This document shows, piece by piece, positions 1 through 14,700 of a stretch of 64,000 nucleotides of DNA. The notes under the pieces are model-generated. The model did not search any database, was not told the DNA's origin, and saw only the letters and a program-made list of their open reading frames with translations. The translations under genes were made by a program, and so were the position numbers. How positions within the stretch are numbered: the first letter of the stretch is position 1; the number at the start of each line of letters is the position of its first letter. Source of the DNA: Rhopalosiphum padi (Eukaryota > Arthropoda > Insecta > Hemiptera > Aphididae); the NCBI RefSeq assembly GCF_020882245.1, contig NC_083599.1:6882001-6946000 (forward strand), written 5' to 3'.

Positions 1-2747
1 TACCTATTACACGAGTTTCTAATTTAAAATACTTTTCAATAAACAAAACTTTCCGAAATTAAAACGTTTTGTGAAAAATAAGAGCATGGTTCGAATACAC
101 CTGTCTTGAAACGTTATCCGTTTACTACAATATAATCAAAATCTAATTTGTTTCACCGCGGAAACTTTTTCTTTTATTTATATCATACGATCGCGTTTAA
201 TAACACCTTTCACACAATATTTAAACGTTAAAATATCTTGTGATGATTAATGCTAGTTTATAATAATAATAATAATATAGGCTTTGAAAGTACGCGTTAA
301 GCCCGAACATGGAAATAAAATGATTATTACTATTACTATTGTTTTATTTTTTTTCGTAATTCGGCAAAGTGTTTCGATTGGCAGGTTTTCAAACAGTTGT
401 GTGTTACTATTTTGGCTTTGACCCAAATCCGTTAACCATGTGCTCCAAAATTGGTTTCAGAGGGACTTTATATAAATGTGCTTCAATATGTTGCGAGTTT
501 TCTTTTTATCCTTTCAGGGTTGCCGACATTTTAAAGGTTTCGCCCTCTCGTACTGCTTTCCTACGATACGGAAGAGTTCGTTCGTAAACAATGGATATTC
601 ATTAAAACTGCAATGTTGGAGGACATTAATTTATCGCGGAGAAACGAAATCTGATATTAGTACGGTTCTATATACGACTAATTAAAAATAAAAATAAAAT
701 CTTCACAGCGTAATAATAACACTATACGTTTACCCACTATTTTGTTTATACCATTAGCATAATTTACAATCATTCTATCTTATGGATAGTTATTTAAAAA
801 TATCATTATAATATGTTTCTGAACATTTCAATATATAGACATTGAATTTAAAATGAGTAATTCCCTGCAAAACTTTAATCCACTATTTCGTACATTTTAT
901 AAATTTTAATGACATTACTAATTAACTACTCATTTAAAATTCAATTTTTTTTTATGTTTTCAAAAAAAGTAAAAGACGATTAAAATTATATTTCGAAATT
1001 ATATAAAATTAGTTAGTTTAATGGGCAGCGTATTAAATCCTAAGTTCGTTAAAACGAAGTTATTAATGTCAAGTCCAAAAATTTGATTTATATTTATTGT
1101 TTTATCATATTTCCATTAATTTTTGTTTAACAAAATAGAACAATAATAGCTTATTTTTCAGCAAGTTTTTATATTAATACTCAAAACATTTGACGAAATT
1201 TTAAATGTCACTGATAGTTATCTGTCCGCAAAACACGCATGATTCACTGTTATATAATATTATGACGTAATTATTATATTGTACATAATTCAATATAATA
1301 TTATATATTATTGTACGAAAACGGATAACGTGAAAAATATAATATTGTTACGTATTAATTGTATTTGCTTTACTAGTTGGTCGACATCAGGTCGGGTCGC
1401 GTTTTTATTGACGTACAGTTTTTCAGCTCACTCATATTTTTCTAGAAAAATAGGATTTAACTATTTAAATACCTATACGAACCGTATACTGTGTACTGCG
1501 GATATGTTCTAAACGTCAATCCGCGTGGTATTACACTTCTTGAAACAATTACGGTTTAAGATAAACTTAGGTTTAAATATTAAATGTATTAATTTACAAG
1601 AAAAAATGTTAGTTAATAGTTATTTATGATGATTTTTATTTTTTCTTATATTTACCTTTACATTTATAGCTTTTCACTAAACAATATTTTTAACGTAAAT
1701 ATTTTTTCCAATACATAAAAAAAAACCACATTAATCTTAAAAAAATAAAATAGGCACACTAGTAGGCACACCTATCTTATGTTATTTTTATTCATTTTTA
1801 TGTAAAACCATTTGAACCATTAATTAGTCGGAAACCTTTAAAATTAATTATTAAATACAAATTTAAATTTTATAAAAAAATGTGATTTAATTTCTTTTGT
1901 TTAATTTTTACAAAATCATATGACTTTGCTCATGACTGGCCAGGATTTCAATGCAAAGTACATTATATTTCAGGTACTCTGGGACAATATACGTTATAAG
2001 TAAATAATTCGTTTCGTGTAATAGATACTTCAAAGGTGGAACTTTTACTTCGAATTTTTTTTAAATGTTTAGACAACTGTATTTATTTTTAGTGTAAATA
2101 GATTCTTAATTAATTGTAATATAATACATTTATTGTGAATAAAGAAATTCGAAATATTATATTAAAAAATATTATTTTTGAAATATTTGGTTAAATAATG
2201 TTTCGGTATTTTTCATCTATTCCAAATGTCAATCATTCTATTTATGAGTCATGAGTTTGATAATGTCTTTATCTATTTTCAGCGATCATCAGATGATGCG
2301 ATATTTTATCGAGACGGTTTGAGATACATCAAGACTGAACTTGTTTTTAGTATACTATTTATTATTAGTTTAAAATGTGGTATTATTGTTTAGTTATAAG
2401 ATAAATAAGTTTTAAAAATTCAGAAAGTTAAATCATCGTATTCCTGTCGCTTGAAAAAGTTGCATGTCTATATAATACAATTTTACATTTTTAAGCGTAC
2501 TACTGCGTTGTAAAGACTTTTTGTTATTTTTTTTAAAAACATTTTTTGATAGTTGTTAAGGTATTAAAATCCGGACTCTACTCGTGTTATACTCATTCGA
2601 TATCACATTCGATTGCCTACAGTAGCGTGGACAAAATTCTGAATATTTTTTTGGTAGCTAAGCGACGGTACTGTTATGTGAAATCGTCAACGAACAAAAT
2701 AATGTTTACCTACTTCGAAAATATAATATCCATATTTGTATTCATTA
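1..2747. other. Gene-poor AT-rich flank
   Basis: No supported gene, RNA or intact transposon was seen. Short open frames (for example 2546-2821 plus) have AT-driven, low-complexity composition and no splice or domain support. The stretch probably lies beyond the 3' end of the minus-strand gene, or is a further intron if the donor at 3333 is used. Confidence 0.5.
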
Positions 2748-2753
2748 TTTATT
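2748..2753 (-). terminator. Candidate poly(A) signal AATAAA for the C2CD2-like gene
   Basis: AATAAA reads on the minus strand about 520 nt downstream of the stop codon. An ATTAAA variant sits only a few bases past the stop (3266-3271) and is probably too close. In DNA this AT-rich such hexamers are common by chance. Confidence 0.25.
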
Positions 2754-3274
2754 TTGATGCTATTGATTTTCAACATATTAACTCTATTTATGATAACAAG
2801 ACCCATAAATCGTTGAATTGATATTATTGAGAACTTTTTTAAGAACTTTAAAAGAGCTTTTGAATATTTTTGATATTTGAATTCCGGCGTATCACCAGAG
2901 GGTACTTAATAAGGATAAGGTGACTTAAAAACGAACAGTGTGACTTGTGTATTCTAGTTTTGGCAAAAACAATAATCCGATTAATCAGCTCATTTGTTTG
3001 ATTTTGAGATTCTTATAGATTAAATACTTTTGTATTTTAAATTATTTTTATATTATAGGAAAAAATCTAAGCTTTTCTGATTGCGACTTAATTTATGCCT
3101 GGAAAAAAAATATCAGTTAAATCAGTGAAAATTAGCTTTATATCGTTTATACTGATGCCGATCAACCTTTTTTGCAATCGACAATGATAATTTTTATCGT
3201 TTGTGATCCAATACCATTATTGTCAAATACACGCGAGTGAGTGCGTGCAAATACATCGATTTGTTTTTAATCTC

Positions 3275-3487
3275 CTACATACTTATTAATAACTGTTGTC
3301 CATTCGGTGGGAATCCACCGGCTGACATCTCACCTTCGTGCATTCCATTGTAGCCGGTGTCGTATTGTCTGTCGACGCTTATTCCCGTTTCGGACTCGCG
3401 CTTCTGTTGCGGATCGCCGTTATTGTAGAAACCCATCCGACTAGCCACACCGTCTTGTGCCATGTTCCTGTGGTCCGACGGCATTTG
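3275..3487 (-). CDS. C2CD2-like gene, exon 10 (terminal coding exon)
   Basis: The acceptor is TTTTTTCGAACAG. The 71 codons from CAA at 3485-3487 end at TAG (3275-3277). The product is hydrophilic and rich in G, N, Q and M (DHRNMAQDGVASRMGFYNNG, then GGFPPNGQQLLISM). A good internal donor (GAAG then GTGAGATG, intron start 3333) could instead splice to a downstream exon, so the terminal status is likely but not certain. The stretch after that donor still looks coding by base composition. Confidence 0.65.
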   Translation of the reverse strand, partial: QMPSDHRNMAQDGVASRMGFYNNGDPQQKRESETGISVDRQYDTGYNGMHEGEMSAGGFPPNGQQLLISM

Positions 3488-5757
3488 CTGTTCGAAAAAA
3501 GAAAAACATATTATGAAAAAGAAACTGAAAGGCGGTCCGTTGAAAATGTTGTGATAACATTTTTTTCTCCTTTCGCATCACTTTACCGATCGATGGATAA
3601 ACAAGCAACAATCACAAACAATAATTGACGGAAATATAATAATTAAAAAAAAATATATTAAAATCTCCGTACTAAATAATCTTTGCCGTTGAACACTGTG
3701 TTGACATTGTAAGATATGTGTTTGTTCTTGTTTTCTTCCTGTGCGTTCTTGCGTGTTTGATTTACACTGCCTGCAAACGGTTCTGTTACAACGTGACACA
3801 AAAAAAATCAAAAATAAAATAAGGTAAGTTATAATTAATATAAAACAAATATTTCGTCAAAACGAATTATACACGTAAATTTATATTAGGTGATTATTTC
3901 ATAGGATATTCTCAAAAAATATTTAAATTATTGAACATTTTTTTATAAATAATTTGAGGTCGATAATACGGATTTTATTTAAGAAATTATATTTTCACTA
4001 TCCTTATTATTACCATATTTTATCTTTTAAACTTCAGATAGGACAGATATGTTGATATCTAACTAATTATCTAACTTTTTCAATTTCAAAATGTAAGCAA
4101 ATCCAAAAATTCAAAAACTCTAATGCTTGAAATATAAAATAAAAATATATGCTGCCATAAATAAATAAAAAATACTTAAAAATGACGACAATTATAAACC
4201 AAAACACTTTTTTTTTTTTCAAAAATTTCGTTTTTTATGGATTAAATTTGTATAAAATATGTAAAAAAAATATTCTTAAACACGCACAGTTTTTAAAATA
4301 ATGAGTTTCTTTTAGAATAATCTCCTTGTATAAATTGCTGTACTACACGTTACTTTTTTTTACCTTGTAAATAATGATCATTATACATCGAAAGCCTTTC
4401 GTTTGTAAAATCTGTAGTTCCTTTTGATACGGCGTTCTGTTCTTCATCCTCGAGAAAAATGAACTGAAACCGTAGACAAATAACGTAGGTATTATAATTT
4501 TATCATATAAATCGTACGAGACAATCTGAGTCATTCGACAGCGGTGGACATATGGACATATAGTAGATATTATTATTATTCATGCATAAAGGATGCAATA
4601 TAAAGGATCTTATATTCTTATATCTTCCATAGAAGAGGCAGATTTAAATTATTATTCATGTAAGTGCGTCTATAAGTTTTCCTTATTTTATAGTCACAAA
4701 GAGTTGATCGTTATTGGAATTAGATAATTCGTTATTTTTAATTTGTAAGATTTATTTATTTTCATCCATTATTCAACATTTATATTTTTATGTATAAATA
4801 TAAATAGCTAAAATTTTATATTTTAAACTAAGTTTTCTTTTGATAATTTCTGAAATTTAAATTATGCAACATCAATGATCATAGTTATAATAATTTATGT
4901 ATTTAAATACTTATTTTATAAATATTGAAAATATTGATTTATAACATATATACTCTAAGCAAGCATAGATATTGTAATAATTGATGTAAAAGTATACACT
5001 AGTGTTGCACAAGTGAAATATAGTTATAATAAACCAGATACATATTGGCAAATATCAGGTATTTAAAATTATCATTTAATTAAAATTATATGTTAAGTAG
5101 AGATTATTAATTTTATTTCCGTGAAGTTTATATACAATAATATCTATCATATAGGTACTTCACAGTATAATATAGTATAGTATATAATATATTATGAATA
5201 AATTAAAAAATTCTATATCGTAGAATAATATATTTTTATTTCCCTTTTTTATCCCTTTATTTATACATAATATATATACTTTCCACGTATTTTTACTTCC
5301 CTCGTTATTTTAAATATTTTTTTTTATTTAAACCCGTGCATTAGATGTATTTTTTTTTTTTTCGTAAGACCTATAGCTTAGACTTATATATAGAACAAAT
5401 GGTTATTAATTATTGGTAGAGCGTAAAAATTGCAATTACACCTGATTTTTAGTTTTAGTAAATGGAAAAAAAATAAATTACCCTACCGCATGTTATTTAA
5501 TTGATTAAAATAATTTCGGCAGCTTAAAATAATAGTTTATTTTTTGTGACAACCTAAATATTATAAATTTAATACTATTTTAAGAATAAATTATAATTTT
5601 TAATTATATATTATGTAAAATATTCTATTATTATATGAAAGCAAAATCATTTAGCAGCGTTATCGTTTTCTGTAATAAAACCCTCGTTAAAGACATTGCA
5701 GTGGACAGTTTGAATAGTATAAACACAACAAAAAGTTTGCTATACTGCAGAAGCTAG

Positions 5758-5795
<38 letters not shown>

Positions 5796-8700
5796 CAGTC
5801 TTGTCATTTTAAGTAGTATGATAATGGTCACGGTGTCCGCCATTTAAAGGAAATAATCGAAACAGTGTCATAATAAATTATGAATACCTATTATACATAA
5901 TCCATAAATAGTGCAATTGTGTCCAGCGTATATATATGTATATATATTATAATTTATTTCGGCGGATTGTATTTTTAATTTTTAAGCATATTAGTGTAAT
6001 ACAATTTAGTAAAACATCATAATTTAAAAATACCATAGATAACACCTTTCAAACCTTAATCATCGAATATTATTGCGTGAGATTTTTTTGAAAAATATTG
6101 ATTATTAACATTTAAAGAATTTTTATAAAAAAAAAAAAAAAAAAAAAAAAAATGAAAAGATAACTACTATAAAAACATTAACGTCCAACAAATTTAATGA
6201 AAACATTATGAGCGCTGCAACTTTTTTAATTAACATAATATTAAAGTAATATTACCAGTTTTTAGTTTTTATATATTTTACTGAATGCAAAGTTAGTATC
6301 AAAATTGTATTTAGGTTTTACACACTTCATGAAATACTACTATGAAATAGTATGTGAAAACCATGTCCATGCGTAATGGGGTTAAAAATGTTGTTTCAAA
6401 GTTATGAGAAACATCCCTAGCCTTGATAATTATTGCAATAATATGAAGTTCGATAGGCTTCAAGCGCTGCAGAAATATGGCAGGTATACGGCGGTGAAGG
6501 CAAAAACATGTTCTTATAGGTACCTACTCGTTTCTATAACAGTGATAATGTATACCCAATACCCAATATAGGCACGAGGCTGAAAATTCCACTCTTATTA
6601 TTCTCGTGGTTGACTGATATAACCATATAAAAAAAAAATGTTGATAAAGCGTCGGACAACACCGTGCGAAACATGAAATACGTTTGACAAGAATAAATCG
6701 AGTTATATCCGAAAATAAATTGATCTCATAAATTCGTTTTATTTTTAACTTGTCTTCGCTACATTATTAATACATCCATTTATTTACCTACACCCACTCA
6801 TATTATAATCTTATTCACCGACTAGACTACGAATACTGCACATACGCGAAACGGTACTTTGGTAGATCAAACGAAACGCGTACGAAATGAACTTCGTCAG
6901 ATTTTACTACCATTAGATAAAGCCATGTAGGTACTTTATACACTTATGCCACAAATGCTATGGTTCACCGGAAAGTAACTGCATTGGGAGAAGTGCCGGC
7001 ACTTCTCTTCGCATTTCAAAATTGAACAGTTTAATGCATATGATTATATATTAGTTATCTTATTATAAATTGTCTCTAAATTTGTACGTTTTCGATGTAA
7101 TTTGAGAGCAGTAATAGACTTTTGAAACTCTACTTTGTATATAATTAACCACTGCAAATGAATTGTGTTTAAATTGGAGTTGGGAAATTTCCGGAAATAC
7201 TATGAAAAATATTACATGATTAATATTAAAACGGGAATATCAAAAAATACACGACAGTAAATTACTATGATATCTAATGGCATATTTCTATAAAATATTA
7301 TGATATTATAAAACAAAATACAAAATCAAAATCAATTTATAAGTAAAAAATAAAAAGTTGAAATTTTCTAGTAATATTTTTATTTTTTCAAATAGTTACG
7401 TTTCATCTCAAGATAATTATTATTATCAATTTTTTATTTAATATATACGACATCATGAATTAATTTGTATACTTTATATGTTCTCTTAAAAATGCTGAAA
7501 GATATATTTTCACGGTGAACAGAAAATAATAATAATACAATTTTTTTGTTAACTTTTGAATGAAATTCTTTACAATAAAGGAATCGGGGGAATTGTAATT
7601 TAGTAATGATCAGGACGTGATTCATAATTATAAAGCCGATAGAAAGTTTTGAAATTAGTTCGTATAGTACTTAATGTAATTTTAGGATAAGAAATGCTAA
7701 CTAGAAAATAAAATTGTGGTTCCAATAAAAAGACATGAAAATAAGAATAATGAAAATGTTGGCCAGTCCATGTATGAATTGTTTTAAAACCTACCATACT
7801 TTTAACTAAATATCTTTTTTTAATTTATGATTATTTTTAAACTGTAGTAACATAATATTATAGATATTATAATTTTAAAATATAATATGTGCTGTTTTAA
7901 AAAACAGAATTGAACAGGACAAACAACTATTTGTAGTAATTATTATTTGTTAATGAAGAAATATAATTACGATACCTATCAGTGATGAAGCCAGGAGAAT
8001 ATTTTGGGTGGTTGAATGACATTCAACATATTCAGTAGAATATATTTTCTTATATTTCTATTTAATATTTTATTTATTAATAACACGAAGATTGATGACA
8101 ATAAAGAGTGTGTAAATATAAAATAAAAACGTCTATCTCTATAAATCCTGGATACGCACCTGATACCTATAAATTGTCTGATTTAATCATAATAATATAT
8201 AAGAGATAAACCTACTATTATCTTAGTTATCCGTGATAGTGATTTTGATAAATACTTTAACCATAACATTATGTAAGCACCATTGAAAATTATAGATATA
8301 GGTATCATGATTAATATACTAAAGTAAGTGGTGATTTTCCAGTTCATTGGTGACCGTTTTTATATTTTAAAATCACGTTTATCCATATACATGTCTGTAG
8401 ATAAAACTGATTAATTATTATTTTTAAATCCTGAGCGAAGCAATAAATGTATTGATTTTACAATGATCTGCGTTGTTATTTTTTTTTTAAATTAATTAAA
8501 TTTTCTTTTATATAATATGTAGCATCACTTTTTGAAGTTTAAAAATGTTTTGATTTTCAACTCGGGTATTTTGGTTAAAAATTAGATTTATTTGGTATTT
8601 TTTGATTTAATAATTTAGTTATAACAAACGTGTAATTTTCCAAGTCTATGTCATTATAGATAGAATTTAATAAAAAGGTTTATAATAAGGTAATAGTATA

Positions 8701-11700
8701 TTATGCATTTTCAGCAAAATTCAGTCATAAAAATACTTTTAAAATTAAATTTAAACATAAATACAATTCTATTCATTCAAAAAATACATAATAAATTTAT
8801 ATAAATTAATTTTAAGTTCATATTTAAATATAACTATTTTAGATTAAGGACTTTGTATTATCTATTTAATTTTATACCGATTATTTAAAAAAAAAGTATA
8901 TTTTAAACACGAAATGCTTAACTATTAATACAACAGTAAACGGTTATCAATGAATTATAAAATAAATTTACATTAAAAATAGTGGTTAATAATTTGATTT
9001 TAATTATAAATAATAGGCATAAAGTATAATACAAACCAATTTAAAATATTATAAATGATTATTTTGAATTTTGATCAACATTTACATAAAAAATATTTGA
9101 TTTTTAAATACAAATACGTCCAATACTTGAAAATCAAGTATACAGTATGTATTTAAAATACTTAATTTTAAGAATTCTTGAAATTTATTTTAAATATTAT
9201 AAAATGATTTAAGTACATTTAAATACCTTTATTAAAATACTTTAAAAGACTAAAAATATTGGTTAATTGTTATTTGAAGAAAATTGGATATTGTAAAATG
9301 CACAAACACTATGCAGTTATATATACAAGCAAATGATAATTAAAAACAAATGTATTTACTTTATTTTTCAACTGAGTTAATTATTTCTCTACACAACGAT
9401 TTTTGTATTTGGAGCTCAATATATTATTTTTTTAATTTTGCATTATTAAAGTTGATTTAACATTACTAATTCAAGTTAATCTTTTCGTCGACTTGTGATA
9501 TTAATATATTATATATTTCTTCTATAGTGTAGTCGATAATATCTTAAGTATCTTTACTATTACAGGATTTGACAGTTACTCTTTTTCGTTTTGTTTAATG
9601 GCCTATCAAATCCCTTCAATCTGCAAATCTTTATAGGACTCTATGATTGTCTGTACGAGATGTATCTGTGGGGAACTACATGACTAGTCTTCCTAGACAT
9701 CCGTACATTCATGAATTAAATTAAATCCTATTACCTATCACCGTAATATAGAGAATAGTGCCTAATTGAAAGCAGTACATTTTTATTTTTTTAAATGAAC
9801 TAACAATATTTTAACAAGGTAATTAAGTACTAAGTATTGACAATATTTAGAAGATTACTTTTGTCTTACTACTGTTTTTAGAAATAGTGTGTTTTGGCTA
9901 TATTCGTGAATTTCAAATTAATTTTAACAAAGATATCGTTTCTCTGCAATATTTTTCCGTATAAGAATCGATGTTTAACTGAATTTTGTAAATTTTGAAA
10001 ATATTAAGTATTGCATTTTCACCTTTCCCCAATTAGTTAATTATCTTATACTTTATTACGTTTCGATTTTTTATTACTATCATTATATTAGAACTTGTCA
10101 GCATATTTGAATTTTTTTTATATTATTAAACATGTTGATTTTTTTTTCGAAAAATTGGTTATTGACGAACTGGTTACGAACTTTAATTCGTAGCGTGGAA
10201 GGTGTCTAGTAAAGTCACTTTTTCCAAACAATATAAACGTGTAGCTATACAGTTACATGCCTATAACTTATTTATCACGCTGGACAAAGGTACCTTCAAT
10301 GAATTTATACGAGTAAATAAACTCGTATACGACGGACAATCGTTTATTAGTGTTGTGTATATTTTTTTTTTTTTTTTTTAGTAAGACATTTGAGATTCCT
10401 ACGTTTAATTTAAAGAAAAAGTTAAACGCGACAATAACAATAGACCAGAGTACAAATTGGATAATAAAAAGTAAAGCCCGAATAAAGACTGTGCCATTAA
10501 ATGGCTGCATTAAATGCCCCGTTACATAAAATCTCTATTGTTTTAGATTCCCAAAGGATTGATGTCGCAGCGAGCAATTTTGCTGAGCGCATTTTTATTT
10601 TTATCTTTCCGAATCCCTGCAGCTGCAGTCCACGAATATTATATTAATCTCCTCAGTCCGGGGTAATAGGCATATTTATACAAACGCACTTGGGGAAACC
10701 CGTACCTACCTAATACATTTATATCTGCATATTATTATTATATTATACACTTGTATACACGGTTTATAATTAAATTATAATAAGCGTCACTTATGAGAAT
10801 AATATAAGTAGTTAGTACGAAAAATACCTACGCCTCGATTTTAATAATAAAATATATGTACCTACTTTTCGTGCAAACACAGGTAAGTTATTTTGCGTTA
10901 ACGATAATATTTGTTTATTACGACTTTTCTGTGTTCATTATGTGGGCAAAAAACAAACTAAACAAAAATCGATTAACCCAGATGATACCGTCTATCTTGA
11001 CGTTAAAAATTAATACTCTACCCCGTTTAATCGTTTTATAAATCGCATCCTATGTATATAATATTTACGATGTATACGCTGCCACCATTAGGTACTTTTC
11101 TAATTGTTTACAAGGCTGAACGAACATTTTAATTTGTTATAGGCACTATAAATCAGAATGATATACCATCGAACCTGGACAATCGAAACATTTTAATATT
11201 GTGAACGATTATACCCATCTAACTAGCTGTGACGCGTTGCTTATAGACCACGTAAACATATTATTATGTTAGAAAAACAGAGGATAATATTCACTTGATA
11301 TTATATTACAACCTATTACTGTTCATTTTTACTTATATATTATTGCAATTATATTAATCAACTCCAAACGTACAATCTACCCCAGTAATTGGCATTAGGT
11401 ACTGAATCGATTTTTTGATTTGAATTTGTAACAAAATTGGACATAACAATAATATTGTAGAATCTTTAAAAGCAAAATATAAAATATGAAAAATTATTTT
11501 TAAAAGGAACCACTGTACCGCAAGAATGGCTATTGTACAATGGATATAATGTATTTTCATTTGTAAGTAAAATAAAAACTATTTCATAAAGTTTTGTACT
11601 TTAAATCATCAAAAATAATAAGACATCCAAACACAGAACGCGAATACTAAAATATTAGACAGTAATTACTAATTATATTTTAGTTCAATTCATGCACAGA

Positions 11701-14700
11701 AAACTAATATAACCTTTATTTCTCGTTAAGTACATAAAGGTCTAAAATGATCAAATATCTCACCGTAAATATGATAGAAATTAAAAATAACTTAAATTTT
11801 CTAAGTATTTATGAAAATAAAATCTTGAAATTATAAACATTCAATATGCTCAAAGCGATTTATATATTTTAAGTTTTTAAGTATTATATCTTAAGTGATT
11901 AATCAACTTTCTTTTACAATATATCAATGAATTTAATATACCTAAAAACTTATTTTTCCATAAGATAAAATACTTATAAATTAATTAAATATGTATCATT
12001 ATTATTTAGAAGCGAATTGTTTAATCTATGCATAAGTGAGTAACTATAATATAGGAGTTATGAAATATAAAAAAAAAATTGTTTATTCGTAATTTAACGA
12101 AATTTTAATTTGATCGGTTTATGATCCATTTCGTGTTATATATTATAATGTTTGTGAACTTGGTATAAATCAATAATTCACTTTGGAATTCATCCAAAAA
12201 ATGTATGGTTGTCGCCGAAGTAGGTACTTCATGCATTTACTAAGGCTTTGTTAATTTGATTTTTTTTTTATTATTTACTATTACATCAACAGAAAACGTT
12301 TTGAAATATTTAAAATCAATATCAATTATTAAATTTGGACTTGTTATTGGAAATTTTTGGAGCATTATTAGTATATAATTGTATTCCTTGTTTTTTTTTC
12401 AACCAAATTAGGCCCACCAGAGTCTTTAAAATGAACTGAGATCAAAAAAATATTGGGAACAACCTTATAGTAACTTTCACATTTGTTTGGATGATTTCCA
12501 AAATGGCTTGTTTTGATATCGTTTTTCAAAGTTCGTAAAACTGTATATACTCTTATTAATCACCACGACTGTAATTTATTTGAAACGTTAGTGTGATACC
12601 TCAAACATTGTTAATTTTGTATCGATAAGTTTATATTGATAAGTAAATAATGTTTGTTCTCAAATCTCGATTTTTTATAATATTTTAAAACAGAACATGA
12701 TAGTAACCGACCCAAATAGTTCCAAATCCAATACCAAACCCATTATTGCAAATAAAAATTACCGGATTTTATAAAGATTATATTAACTCTTTCGATTCCC
12801 TTGTTCATTGAAATGGACATACTTTAATCAAATGTAATTTTTTTGTTTACTGTTATCAATTTTGAACATTGTAACCAACACAAAAATATTTAAATTTTTA
12901 TTTCACAACAGAAAAATTAATAATTTCGCTATCAATAAAATTTCAGTATATTTTCCGATAGAATTTAAAAACCAAAAATAATTATTTCAGCAAGAAATTA
13001 AACTTAATAGATTTCTAAGGGGAAAATATTTTACTAAAAATCACTATATATATACAAAACTAATCTGGTAATCTAAGGGAATTTTGTTTTTATACACATA
13101 TGTGATTATTTTATTATTTTTTTTTTTGTTATAAAAACTGCTAAATAAATTAATATAATTTATGTTTAAATAAGCCATTTTCTTTCTCGCAAAATCTTAA
13201 AAATATAAATAGTTATTTATATTTTTATTTTATTTGAATATCCATAGGGTAATTCGTTAAGCATGCTCGTCCTTTCTTTTTCCTTTATTAAGGTATCTTA
13301 TCCTTAGTATGTATAATCGTTTTTAATTGAAAAACTACTCATTCAAATTTGAATTAGTAACAAAAAGACTTTAAAAAAAAAATTATCCATTAAATAATTT
13401 ACAGTAAAAAAAGAGGGTTCTCATTGAAACAAACAGAAATTCATATTATCACCACAGGACACTTAGTAAATATGGTACAAAAAAACCTCAAGAATTTAAA
13501 ATTATGGTTTTTAAGTATATTTAAAAATTACAAAGTCAGAATGAATAATTTGAATAAATGCATTATTTAAAGAAAAAATAGGGCTGAGCATGCTTGGTGA
13601 ATTGCCTTATACAATATATATTATTTTTTTGAGTATGTATAAAATATGCGTTGAGAGATATTAAAGAATATTTCAAACAAATGGTTGGTTCCATTATTTA
13701 ATTTGAATTCTAGTTTTTATTTTACAAAATATTAAATTGGTTAGGTTTTTAAAATAAAATAATTGAGTTCTAAGACTAATGCTGGAATTGGACACAAAAT
13801 ATAAGGTATTAATTAAATTAAATACTTATGTATATGTCTTGTTTGAATCACCTTTATGTTTTGGGTGGGGTAAAATAAATAAATCGATTATTTTCGTGTT
13901 GTCTTATAATACGTTTTTATTACTCACTTCTAACGTGAGAGTGCCGGACACCGAATCATCTTGATACGGCCGTGACTGGAGTGACAGCACTTGTCTCTGG
14001 TAAGGGTTGACAAGTAGTTCTTCGACGCTGACAATAGCCAAGCCCATAAACTGATTGCCGCCATTCGGGTTGCAGTCGTATACTTCGAATAATATCTCCT
14101 CGGTCGTTCGGTTCAACGTGCTTAAAACAACCAAATACATTATTACGACCACCACGACGAACCGACAACTGCAGCAATTTAACGAAAATATTTTATTATT
14201 CAACGATATGAAAATTGTATTTACAACATAAAGTTCTCGTTCCACTGTGGCGACGAAGTGTTCTTCTTTGTCGAAGTCTGCTTCTTCTGGAACGGGTCGT
14301 CGACTTCGATCACGCAGTACGGCTCGTAACATCCTACGCAAAACAAATACAAAACACGTTCGAACAAAATATTAATTTAAATACGTTTGTGTAGTTAAAA
14401 AATAAATGTAACTCCTTGGCTTAACCTTGTTTGAGTCCGAGTCCGATCGCTTTTATGACTTTGACCATTAATCTTTTCTCTCCTTGCTTCATGACTGTTG
14501 ATTCTATTTTCGGGCTTGTCTATAAAGAGATATGGCAATATTAGTTTATATTATTTTATTTTCATAAATATATGTCTTAATATTATTGTTTTTCATACAA
14601 AATTGTGGTCAAATTTTACCATAAAACTACTTCAACGTTATTAGTATTCATGGTGTTATTTATAATTAATAAATAAATAAAATAAAAACGATACAAATAA

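Larger units (their letters stand above)
4464..13927 (-). other. 9.5-kb intron of the C2CD2-like gene
   Basis: This very AT-rich intron splits the last strand of the C2 domain. It carries a (TA)18 tract, an A26 tract, a 20-bp perfect palindrome, a possible plus-strand micropeptide frame and an inverted-repeat element at 13.2-13.6 kb, all listed separately. Nothing else in it could be recognised. Confidence 0.6.

Noticed and set aside
2546..2821. 91-codon plus-strand open frame
   Set aside because: AT-biased composition, no domain, no conserved pattern and no splice or promoter context.
13904..14341. A single 145-codon minus-strand open frame
   Set aside because: It reads through a 104-nt intron. 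The conserved C2 residues fall in a different frame upstream (exon 6), and the intron-derived part is hydrophobic low-complexity sequence.
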